A DNA stretch of 64,000 bases from Melitaea cinxia (taxonomy: Eukaryota; Arthropoda; Insecta; Lepidoptera; Nymphalidae), in contig NC_059406.1 in assembly GCF_905220565.1 (NCBI RefSeq), positions 9,992,001-10,056,000 on the forward strand, written 5' to 3'. Every line of letters starts with the position of its first letter. The stretch's first letter is position 1. The notes under the pieces are model-generated. The model saw only the letters and a program-made list of their open reading frames with translations. It had not been told where the DNA came from and ran no database searches. This document shows positions 1 to 10,400 of this stretch, in pieces. The translations under genes were made by a program, and so were the position numbers.

Positions 1-697
1 TAATTTGCATGTCAATAAACATACATAAAATTTTGTCCTGTTAGATTTGTGATATTGTTGTTTTGACAGAATTATAATTATGTTTTTAAGTAAGGGGTTT
101 TTCATTAATCATGTGAAGCTTGAAAGGGGTAGTTGGGAAAAATATCACGAAAATTAGGAAAAGGGCTATAGTGAGATATCACATGTATTTATTTTTCTTT
201 GAATGCATGGTATCTGAACAAAACAAACAATAAAAAAAAAACACTGCAACCTTAATGTCTAATTGAACACTTTAGTCACCGAGCTTAATGTTCTGAAATG
301 CTATAAGTAATCTAACTTACATGTATTTCAAGATTTTAAAATTTCAATGTACCGTGTCCCAAAAAAACAAGACTACCTAAGTTAATAATTATCTCCCTCT
401 TAACTTTAAAAATAATTTCTAAAATTCATACAAATAAATAAATATAGTGACTAAAGAAGGTCATTAACACCCTGATGTAAATATATAAATTGTTACTGGG
501 TATTGAAACCATTAACATAACCAACAGGGTAGATCAAAGTAGCTCCGAGCAGAAGATTCAGACATGTTGTCTGTCTACTTTTACAGTGAGCTATACAAAT
601 AACTTAAACTTAACTAACTACGTAATTTAACTGTAATCTATGTAGTCTTACGTTATTTTAGTAAAACCTTTATTAATTTTATGTTTTTTTAATACAG
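1..697 (+). other. Intron of RpS6 (upstream part)
   Basis: AT-rich sequence before the first visible RpS6 coding exon. It ends in a run of T and then an AG acceptor at 696-697. I see no coding exon or clear mobile element in it. The upstream exons of the gene lie outside the window. Confidence 0.6.
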
Positions 698-1541
698 GCA
701 CCTAAGATTCAGAGATTAGTTACCCCAGTGGTACTCCAGCGTAGACGCCACCGACTGGCTCTCAAGAAGAAGCGCCTCGCAAAACGTAAGGCTTCCGAAG
801 CTGAATATGCAAAATTACTCGCTCAGAGAAAGAAGGAATCCAAGGTATGAAACAAAAATTGTCATACTTGAAAATCTTGGCAATTTTGAATTATTAAAAA
901 CAACATTTAAGATAATTTGTAACAGTTGGTATCATATGACTATAAAATTATTTATAGGAATCTTACCGAGCTGTAAGATTAAAGGGCTGTCTCTTACCCC
1001 TTAGTATATTTTTAATATAAACTAAGGTATTAGATCAGCGACAAAGCTATTCAAAGCTGTATATATATTATATTTCTATTTGTTATAAAACATTTGTGTA
1101 GAAAAATAAAATCTAATATATAAAATTCTCATGTCGCGCAGTGTTTGTAGTTAACTCCTCCGAAACGGCTTGACCAATTCTCATGAAATTTTGTGTGCAT
1201 ATCGTAGGTCTGAAATCGAACATCTATTGTTCATACCGCTAAGTTATAAGGGGGGGGAGGGATTGAGAAGGTTAATAAAATATATGGCAAAACAACGTTT
1301 GCAGGGTCAGCTAGTTGTTTTATAAAAGATTGCTGCTAAGCTCATGGTCTACAATCATATTTTTGGTCTTGGGTACTCAACAATAATTATAAAATATCTA
1401 TTCTAAGTGTTCTTTTGCCTATCACTAAATACTAATGAATATTTTTGGTTACAGGTGCGTCGCCAGGAAGAAATTAAACGCAGGCGTTCAGCTTCAATGC
1501 GCGATTCTAAGAGCTCTAATCAGAGTGCACCTCAAAAGTGA
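698..1541 (+). CDS. RpS6: Small ribosomal subunit protein S6 (eS6), last two coding exons
   Basis: eS6 is a component of the cytosolic 40S subunit, and its C-terminal serines are targets of S6 kinase. Exon 698-844 encodes 49 residues beginning APKIQRLVTPVV, with the basic stretch and the AEYAKLLAQRKKESK helix. Exon 1455-1541 follows in phase 0 and gives VRRQEEIKRRRSASMRDSK... ending SAPQK and TGA. The RRRSASMR tail is the conserved phospho-serine region of the family. Only the C-terminal third (77 residues) is present; the start is upstream of the window. The donor is AAG|GTATGA and the acceptor TTACAG. The 610-bp intron contains a complete small Helitron. The identification is close to certain because the tail is almost invariant among insects. 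Confidence 0.97.
1112..1314 (+). mobile_element. Short non-autonomous Helitron-like element in the RpS6 intron
   Basis: It begins TCTAATATATAAAATTCTC and ends GGGTCAGCTAG, inserted between A (1111) and T (1315) with no target duplication, as Helitrons do. A near-identical copy is at 50713-50913, a reversed relative starts at 28145, and 5'-end fragments lie at 5357 and 52500. It has no coding capacity. Confidence 0.75.
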
Positions 1542-1553
1542 AAGACTTTTATC

Positions 1554-1559
1554 AATAAA
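1554..1559 (+). terminator. RpS6 polyadenylation signal
   Basis: AATAAA lies 13 bases after the RpS6 stop codon and is followed by a T-rich stretch. Confidence 0.8.
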
Positions 1560-2353
1560 AATTAAAATCTAACACTTCTTTTTTTATTAAGACTCCTTGA
1601 ATCCAAATAATTTTTAACAATTTAGTTAATTTAGTTATTAAGTTTTTTAGTATGTAATTTCACAAAATTGTTTTTGAATATCATCCCTTAGCTTACAACA
1701 CCGCTCAAATCGAAATTGACGGTTTTCACATTGTAATGCCTTTAGATGGAGCTGCTCATTTCACGTCTTATCATTGGTCACATGATATCGATTTCAGCCA
1801 ATAAGAAGTTGTAATTCAAAAAGTAGCGCGCAAGTCGATTGGCCTCTTAACACTGCATAAGTCGTTAGGGCTCGTGAAACTACTTCGCGCTCCGTGATTA
1901 TTATATTTTTTAATATGAGTTTTATCGCTGAAAGGTGTATGCAAAAAGTTTCAATAGAAGATTAAGAGGTAAACTATATAATAAAGTAATGTTTATTGAT
2001 TTTCGTATATAACCTTTTGACTTTTTGATTTGAGGCGTGCCTCAAATACATTCCCGTGCCCTGTGCGCCAAGGCATAAAATAAAAATACCTACGAAAAAA
2101 ATAGTGTTGCCAAGAGTCGTTATCTTCGTTATTTATGCAATAAATGCCTACTTATATAATCTAGGAAGGTTCATTTTTTCAATATTTTTCTTGTGTTATC
2201 TTGCACATGTTATATATACTTACAATAACATAAATAAAAAACAAACATTACAAAAATAATCGTAGTAAAGCACAACACTCTTTTCTATCGCCATGACGTC
2301 ACTGTCACGACCGCGTCATGTGCCGCACGCATGTATATATAGGTATATATATA
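1560..2353. other. Intergenic stretch with CCAAT-like motifs
   Basis: No gene recognised. Around 1770-1850 there are three CCAAT motifs in either orientation (CATTGGTCAC, AGCCAATAAG, CGATTGGCC) next to a CACATG E-box. This is promoter-like, but no transcript start or first exon could be tied to it. GC-richer sequence with TGACGTCA-like words is at about 2290-2320. Confidence 0.3.
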
Positions 2354-3640
2354 CTAGCTGTGCTCGCGGGTTCGCCCGCATTGAAATCAGTTTGTCACAA
2401 AGTTTTCCCGGCAAACTTCCAGTGAAACTGTCATCAAAATCGGCTTAGCCGTTCTGTAAACCTTTCTCTTGAAGCCCTCTCTCCATTAGTGAAACCGCAT
2501 GAAAATCCGTTCAGTAGATTTTGAGGGAATCGATCACATACGCTTTTGGTGACTTTGTTTTATAATACACTAACTGTTGCCCGCGACTATATCCGCGTGG
2601 TTATGAAGATATGTACCTATTACTATTAAGATACTTAACGCAAATTATTTTTTATTTCAGTCACTTGAAATGCTTATCACTCTGAGTGAGTTTTTGAAGG
2701 CATAATTTAGTATAATTTAAAAGGTATTTTTATAAAACCTCTATAAACACCACATTTTTAGTTTTATTTTCAGGCTGCAATATAAATAACCTTGCAGGCG
2801 AACTTATAGCTGCTGTATATGTTTCATACAAACTATCAACCCCAATTAAACCCCCTTAGTAGTGGAATATCGCAAAATCCGTTCTTAGCAGACGTCTACT
2901 AACTATAATCTACCTCTTTGCCAAATTTCATCTTTGTTCAACCTGGATGGATGGACCATCCGGCGGTTTTTGAATTCTCGTGATGATTACTTCAGTGACC
3001 TTTCTCTTTTATATATATAGATTACGATGCATTATTTGGACACTTCCTCACCATCTATAGAGCATACATTTTAAATTTCAAGTCTCTGACCTTAATAACA
3101 TAGGACTTTTATACAAACATACAAACTTCCAACCCCCGTTTTACCCCCTAAGGGGCCAAATTTCGTTAAACCCGTTTTTAGCGAATGTCTACGCTCTATA
3201 AGAAGCCTTCCTGCCAAATTTCAAGTTTTTAGGTGTTATACTTTCGGAGATTTTGTGATGAGTTAGTCAACCTACCATCCCCCGTCTTAACCCCAAAAGG
3301 GAGTTGATTTCTAAAGATACATTATTTGGACACCTTCTCACTATTTATAGAGCATACATTTTAAATTTCAAGTCTCTTACTTCTAAAACATAGGACTTTC
3401 ATACAAACTCCCAACCCCCGTTTTACCCCCTTAGGGGTCGAGTTTTGTAAAATCCATTCTTAGCGGTAGTTTACGCCCTATGAGGAGCGTACCTGCTAAA
3501 TTTCAAGTTTGTAGCTGTTATAGTTTCGGAGATTTCGTGATGAGCGATTCAACCCACCATCCCCCGTTTTAACCCCAAAAGGGAGTTGATTTATAAAGAT
3601 AAATTAAGACACCTTCTCACCATCTATAGAGCATAGTACT
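2354..3640 (-). mobile_element. Composite Helitron-like element with repeated 5' units, inverted partner of 62220-63409
   Basis: On the minus strand the element ends GGGCACAGCTAG-like at 2354-2357 (CTAG terminus) and has a TC start at 3020-3021. Beyond that start, two further units of about 280-290 bp follow (near 3051-3340 and 3341-3620), each with a CCCCGTTTTAACCCC-like core. The same order of units, in the other orientation, is found at the right end of the window. No helicase frame is present, so it is a non-autonomous copy. Confidence 0.65.
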
Positions 3641-5242
3641 TCGCCTCTGTGTCTCACCTTATTACTTATAGTCCCTATGAATTTTTATTTCTTCCTAATG
3701 AATTTCTGCGCAGGTAGGTCATCTCAAGATTCGTGCTAACAACTATAAATGTTTGTAAAATGACCATTCAGAAGTGCATCTGAAACCTACTTGAAGAAGT
3801 AATTGTTGTGTATTCGAAAGGAGTTACTTGTTTAGTACGCACTTGTGTTTTATGCCTCTTTCTAAGAAGTAAGTCGGGTTTGTTTCAGTTATCCTTATAA
3901 TTTCGAAGGAAAGAGCATTCAAGTTTTGCCTGAAATCCGACCTAAGAACGACGTTGTCGCCACTCCAGGACACGACTGCTCCAGAAGCAATGATCCTGCG
4001 TATGTAGCAAGCGGTCTGTGGTGACAAGCCTACTTCCCTTCCCGTTCAACTTGCTGAATCTACAAGTGTATATTGGTTGCCTATGACTCGATTATTTTAG
4101 TTCCGGCGCGTCTGTTTGCAATTTGACTCAAAATCTATCTCATGGATTTTAATTTTTTTTCATATGACAAGCGGCCCACATGATAGTAAGCGATCATCGT
4201 AGCCTGTAGACCCCCCCCGGCGGGCCCCCCCCCCCCCCCAGAAGCACTGGCCATTTTACTGTGATATTCGGTGAGGTTGAATTACTTCCAACGTAAGACA
4301 CACGTGCTGTTCCGGATTTTGAGCAGGATGTTCTGCAGTGCCCGTCGTCAATGAATTTCATGCCGCTTTTACTAACCAACAGAGTTAGTTCTGATGAAGG
4401 TTTAGATGTAAAACTTGTAAAAAATATTTGTGAATAAATAAATAAAAAATAGGAACACAATTTGTTAAAAATACAATATTTTCTAAACTAACCATAATTA
4501 ATAATTAAAATATTTCGTTTCAGGTATAAATAAATAATATAATTTACAAAATACAAAGACAAAAGTGCAACTTTTAAGATTGCATCACAATTTTATATCA
4601 TGTTTATTAGTGAATAAAATTATTTTGACGTTTTCAGAAGACCAAGACCGACATAGCGTGCCATTACTCGGAGATAAGAAGGGTTTAATTTTTTTCTTTT
4701 TGCCAATAGAGACTTTAAGAGTCGTTCAGAAGACTCGTCAAATGGTTTTTGGTAATCCGAAGCCTGGAAATAAATAAAAATGGGTATTTATTTTTTGAAT
4801 TTACGTGAACGACGATATAAGACGCGCGCCTATGGAAAAAATATTTGAATTAGATAAGTACTTCACGTAATCGTGTGAAACAACGCTGAGCAGTCACGGT
4901 GGGAGTGATGCTTCACAACGCTTTTAGCTGCTTATGGAAGACTAGCTCTATCACGCAGTCTTATCCGCGTTAATTTGAGGAATAAACGTACTAAAATATT
5001 TTTAAACCATTACTGTGCAACTCGGCGACTTAAATAGGCGCACCGCACGACGCGGTGCGTCGTTTCGTTTGATTTTACACTATCTCATAAGTTATGGGTC
5101 CATTTTAAATCTTATAATAGACAAATGTTATTTTCATAAAATTGTAACAAAATCACCTTTTCATTTTTTATGATCATTAATTCGATTCAAAGTCAATTAA
5201 GTTTTTAGATTTAAATAGCCTTCCTCGATAAATGGACTAACC
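3641..5242. other. Intergenic stretch with one degraded repeat
   Basis: Positions 4155-4345 resemble the dispersed family of 6038-6311 (gcggcccacatgatagtaag..., then a leader to a gcaggatgttctgc-like word), interrupted by runs of C at 4210-4240. The remainder is unassigned AT-rich DNA. A spliced-looking segment follows an AG at 4635 with a frame to 4777, but no family was recognised. Confidence 0.35.
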
Positions 5243-5342
5243 AACATAAGAATTTTTAGTTCGAACCAGTAGTTCCTGAGATTAGTGCTGTTAAACAAAT
5301 AAATAAACTAACAAACTCTTCAGCTTTATAATATTAGTATAG
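5243..5342 (-). mobile_element. Helitron 5'-end fragment
   Basis: On the minus strand it starts TCTATACTAATATTATAAAG, a Helitron 5' terminus common in Lepidoptera by my recollection, followed by AGAGTTTGTTTGTTT. The same end recurs at 7070-7177. Confidence 0.5.
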
Positions 5343-5356
5343 ATTTATTTATAATA

Positions 5357-5512
5357 TCTTATATATAAAATTCTCGTGTTACAGTTAGTTAACCGATTTT
5401 TATGAAATTTTGTGTGCATTTCGGGTAGATCTGAGAATCGGCCATCTTACCCCTAAGTTATAAGGAAGGGGGTCAATAATATTTATGGCAAAACAACGTT
5501 TGCGGGGTCAGG
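5357..5512 (+). mobile_element. Truncated copy of the RpS6-intron Helitron family
   Basis: It starts TC at 5357 after an A, keeps TGAAATTTTGTGTGCAT and AAAACAACGTTTGCGGGGTCA, and breaks off before the CTAG end. The inner part is shorter than in the 1112-1314 copy. Confidence 0.6.
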
Positions 5513-6037
5513 TATAAATATAATAGTATACCAGCATTTACTGTACCGATATGAATTGCAAGCTTCAATTGATATTTTGATTTTATAATTTTATTGTAAT
5601 GTAATTAATTATAATTTCATTCAAAAGAACATTTTATTATTAAATATCACGGTAATTGTTCTTAAGGAGAAAACTCGAATCGCGTGTACGAACTGACATT
5701 GGTAAGTAGGTAAATAGTTTTTAAATAAAAGTAAAGTTCTTCATTTAGTTGGGCTTGAGACAAAATGTAAACAATAGAGAACAATATATTTCAAACTTTT
5801 ATTTAATGTTTTTTATTTCTATTTAACTTGATATAGGGTTTCCAGTTTGTGTATCTAGCATATAATTATGTACAAGTTTTTGTTAGAAGGTAGTTATAAT
5901 TACGACTCGTCCATCCACCTCATATATTATACATAGACTAAGATACATAGAATAAGGTACATAGAATAAGATATATAAAATAATTGTTTTTCATTTTATT
6001 TAATTTAAATTTAGTTAGTTTTTTTTCTTTTTTTTTT

Positions 6038-6311
6038 TTATGTCACTAGGTCGGCAAACAAGCGTACGGCTCGCCTGATGGTAAGCGATTACCGTAGCTT
6101 ATAGACACCTGCAACACCAGAAGCAACGCAAGCGCGTTGCCGACCCAATCCCCAATCCCCCCAGGAGCTCTGGTCACCTTACTCACCAACAGGAACACAA
6201 TACTGCTTGAAAACATTATTATTTAGCTGTGGTCTTCTGTAAGGTCGAGGTACTACCCCAGTCGGGCTGCTCCATATTTTGAGCAGGAAATTCCTGCTGT
6301 GCCCTACCTCA
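6038..6311 (+). repeat. Dispersed repeat family, GTCGGCAAACAAGCGTACGG type
   Basis: A T-rich leader is followed by GTCACTAGGTCGGCAAAC, a conserved middle (GATGGTAAGCGATTACCGTAG) and a tail with TTGAGCAGGAAATTCCTGC. A second well-preserved copy is at 53491-53776. Reversed copies are at 7906-8136 and 31112-31357, and degraded ones near 4155, 9045 and 30430. It has no frame of its own; the class (SINE or LINE-derived) is undecided. Confidence 0.6.
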
Positions 6312-6424
6312 GTTAAAAGTTAGTTAGTAGTAAATTAATATAAATTGTTTCAAAACGCTCCGAAACCAAAAGTAGGTACTTAACTATGAGAATAATACTA
6401 TAATAAATAAACATAAAATTAATA

Positions 6425-6665
6425 TCTATACATATAATAAAATGGTAGGAAAATACTTGGGGTGTGATCTACAATCGTTACCGAAGCCAAAAATATAGTT
6501 TTTAGAATTTTTGTCGGTTTGTCTGTTTGTCTGTATGTATGTCCGGGATAAACTCAAAACGTACCGCATGGATTTACTTCAAATTTGGCACGAATATTAT
6601 TAAGAAGTCGGGTCAACATATAGGCTACATATTATCATGCTATCACCTACCGGGAACGAACAATT
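6425..6665 (+). mobile_element. Helitron-like element, 5' part (CCGAAGCCAAAAATATAG family)
   Basis: It has a TC start after A at 6424, then ATACATATAATAAAATGG, GAAGCCAAAAATATAG and AAGTCGGGTCAACATATAGG. Fuller copies lie at 47738-48182 (+) and 61663-62105 (-). Here homology stops after CGGGAACGA and unrelated sequence follows. Confidence 0.6.
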
Positions 6666-7177
6666 TTTTTTAATGTAAAGCTAGAACGTCAAGTTTGAAT
6701 TTACCATCTAATGACCAGGAAATACAGGCACCACGCGTACCCGAAGAAATTTGTTCTTATACTGGAGCTAGTAAAAACCTGTATTCTTTAAGCAATTCCA
6801 AACACCTGTGTCTAATTTTTTTATTAGCGCGCTTTTACGCGCGACTTCTTCCGCGTGGAACAGAGGCGCGCGCAATACTTGATCATTATTTTGCTGCGAT
6901 GTTATTTTAAAACTGCGATATCTCCTGAGATTGATCTGATCTCATTGAAATCGAATTATGTAAAAGGCTATAATGTTTTAAATTAAATACTTGTGATGAA
7001 TAACGTATTTATTTAGATAAGGATATAATATCATGTTTATAAAAACATCTTCGAAAATGATGCATTATTTTAGAACTAACTTGGTTAGCATAAAAAAGGT
7101 TCAAATCGGACCAGTAGTTTCTGAGATTAGCGCGTTCAAACAAACAAACTCTTCAGCTTTATAATATTAGTATAGAT
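6666..7177 (-). mobile_element. Degraded Helitron-family sequence
   Basis: On the minus strand it starts TCTATACTAATATTATAAAG at 7177 and includes GAACGCGCTAATCTCAG. The GC-richer block at 6828-6870 resembles the family's 3' region (GCGCGACTTCTTCCGCGTGG), but the CTAG end is not intact. Confidence 0.4.
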
Positions 7178-7330
7178 TGCGAGCACTGACGACACGCGAG
7201 AACAGATTTAAATGTGTCACAAGCCAATGCTTGGGCCGATCGTGCCTCTCTATCGCTTATTCCGCGCTCTCGCTTGCACGCTCAAGCTCAGACGGAACAT
7301 AACACTTTTTCGTGTATACGGTTGGTTTTC
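7178..7330 (+). repeat. Dispersed repeat, first copy
   Basis: It contains GCTTGGGCCGATCGTGCCT and ACACTTTTTCGTGT. The same order of words recurs in direct orientation at 8660-8810, there followed by TTATAAGACGTTATCACGTC. No coding function is seen. Confidence 0.45.
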
Positions 7331-7416
7331 ATCTAGTTTTCATCAATTTATAAGACGTTAAGACGTCAAAACTCGAATTCGAAAATTTGTATATTTTTTT
7401 GTAAAATTTTGATCTA

Positions 7417-7422
7417 TTTATT
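7417..7422 (-). terminator. Polyadenylation signal of the 7495-13113 gene
   Basis: AATAAA on the minus strand, 72 bases after the proposed stop codon at 7495-7497. It supports the terminal exon model. Confidence 0.5.
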
Positions 7423-7494
7423 AAAGTAAATAAAATTTACTCTTTAATTACCTACCTACTCGAAAAATGTTAGTTTTCATGTTACATTAATAAA

Positions 7495-10400
7495 CTATGA
7501 AATTGTAATAAAATTAAGTATTAAAAAGTAATTAATGTACAATACAATTATAAAATATATTTTCAGTTCATCTATCGTGATCTGTAAATAACCTTTTTTA
7601 TGATTTGTTTACATTTATCTCACGGATCCCTGAATAGGGGTACCTATTTAAAAATGGTCAAGAATTTTTTAAAAATAAACGAATGTTTCTGATTTCTGTA
7701 CTGTCATTACGTTGTTACTTATTTACTTACTGTAGTTTTAGCTATCCAACAAAGTTCCTCTAAAAGTGTGTCCTGATTTTCCTCCGACGCAGGTAAATAA
7801 GTTATTCCTTCGTACTGTTAAAAAAAATAATGCAATGGACTATACATATTACATTTTCATAATTATGTCATATGTATGTCAGGTATCAATTGGATTTTGT
7901 ATAACTGAAGCTCAAAATCTTGAGCAGTCCGACTGGGGACTAGACCTTACAAAAGATCAAAGCTAAATAATACTTCTTAAAAACAGTGTTGTATTCCTGT
8001 GGTGAGTAAGGTTTCAGAGTTCCTGGGGAGGGTCGGGGGTAGACGGATAGAGTCGGCAAAGCACTTGCCTTTATAGACTACCGTAATCACTTACCATCAG
8101 GCGAGCTGTAAGTTTGTTTGCCGACCTAGTTGTATTTTATAATAATAATAACAATTATATTAAAATTAAAGGTACCTTAGATAATATGTTTAAATTCTCC
8201 CGCTCTATTACTTCGATTTCCATATCCAATTCAGAAGATCGCGTGATTCTATTTACCGCTATGCCTTGTAATATAAGAGAGCGGTACTGAACCAAATTTG
8301 TTGTATTCTTTTTATTCGCTAACAATAAAACTAACAAAGCCTGTCTGGGTGTTATGTCAGTCATCCAATTTTTCATCTAAAATGAAATAACCAATGCTTA
8401 AAATTTATACCACCAGGAAGCGGTTATTAAATTATATTGTTGATATTTTTATACTACAATGGTTATAAACGCTTCACGCTTATCATTGCTGGGCATAGGA
8501 CTCTTTCCCCATGTAGGAGAAGGATCAGAGCTTAATTCACCACGCTGCTCCAATGCGGATTCACGGATATATTCCCCAATTTTACGAGATAACGTCATAA
8601 AGAAACATTCATGAAAAATTGCATACTTTTATCAATTGAATTATTATTACTGACTTGTTTCGAATTGCGAGCACTGATAAATGTGTAACAAGCTAACGCT
8701 TGGGCCGATCGTGCCTATCTATCGCTTGTTTGGCGCGGGAACGTGACACTTTTTCGTGTGTGCAGCCTGTATTCATCGATTTATAAGACGTTATCACGTC
8801 AAAACCTCAGTCTTACTCTCTCTATCTTCACTAACTTATATAGCCTGCTCAACTTACGTTCGCCTTGCCCAATCACACTTTTCGAAACGCTCTCGTCACG
8901 CATTCACCAGCTTACTTCCCAAGTCAGCGTGCGTAAAGAACTTGTACTTCAACAAGTACAAGTAACAGAATTAAATTAAGTTCATGTTACATACCCACCA
9001 GTGTACAATTAACATTACCCACCCTATACAAAATCTTGCATACGCCCATGTCTAGCTACTTTACTCACTACAGGAATAACATTACTTGACAGTAATATAA
9101 CTGCTATGTTATCTCTTGTGATCTTTTGTTGTGTCTGATTTTGATTAGTTGTGATACATCCCCAGCAGGTTTACTTTAAATTTTGTACAAGATATTTCCT
9201 GCTGCGTCCGGCTGTCCGGCCTCAACAAAAAATAAATGAAGACACACATATACCTCTTTTATAGATGACAATATCTTTCTTGCCACATTTCCATCTAAAA
9301 CTCCAGACAGCATTTTTCCAGAACCCATAGCAAGGTAAAATTCTTCCAAATTAGTGATTTTCGTTAAATTCATGCTAGACTTATTTGTTGATATGTTTGA
9401 CATTGATTTACATTTTTTATACAGTTTAACATAACTTTTCTGTTTTGTTCTAACAGTTTTGACACATAATTCAACTGTACTTTTACGTTTATCCAACTTA
9501 GATGTGCACGGAGGCTTCGTCATTACTTTTGGAGCATAGTATGTATCTAAGTTAGAAGTAACTGATAGTTTATTGTTAACACCATCGTCATTAATATCTC
9601 TTAGGTCATTATGAAGATCAGTTATCTTTATATTTGGTATAGTCAGATTGAATCGACTATTATCAGGCCTCACAACATTAATATTGAAACTATATTTAAA
9701 TAACATAACTTTAAAATGAGAATCGTGGGAAGCAGTTATATTCAATTTTTGTGACCTCAATATATTTTTAACTATGTGCGTAAAAGTATAATTCTCACGT
9801 ATAGATAAAATCTTTTTTTCAGAAAACTGGTACGGTTGTAAAGTTTTACAAGGTGCAGTCCTTACTATTCTTGACATAACATCACCAACTGGGGAAGGCT
9901 TAGGCGTCGTTTTATTACAGTAAGTAAGAGAGTTAATTAGTCTAATTATAAGAGCATTTAATGGTAATAAATTTATAATATTTTGTACAATCAACAGCTC
10001 TTTCATATTTGTCCAATCAAGTAATTGTAAGCATTTTGATTGAATGTTCTGTCTTTTTCCAGTTTTAATAATATACGGTGATGAAAAATTTCCTTCAATA
10101 ACATTATTCATCTTTAACTTGGGATCACTATGGACTGGTATTGAATATTTATTTGAATCACTCTCACAACGGGTTATTTCAGCAATTGTTGATAAATTAG
10201 AATTATTATTAATAGTTGAACTTGACAAGGCCAGCTTAGAATTTAAATGCATTATCTTTTCCATTATTTGGGGTAGAATACTACAAAGTTCTGCAGGAAG
10301 TATTGCATTGATGATAGTCGTTTTACATTTAAAAATAGTTGGCTGATTTTCGTCTAACGATACTGGCACACAAGGATGTGTGCCATGTGATGATTGCTTA

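Noticed and set aside
4565..4777. Short plus-strand gene ending near 4777 with a polyadenylation-like tail
   Set aside because: An AG acceptor precedes it, but no upstream exon, known motif or convincing start was found.
8743..8979. Small protein overlapping the second dispersed repeat
   Set aside because: Two overlapping frames are open over the same repeat, neither has homology I recognise, and the region is an intron of the minus-strand gene.
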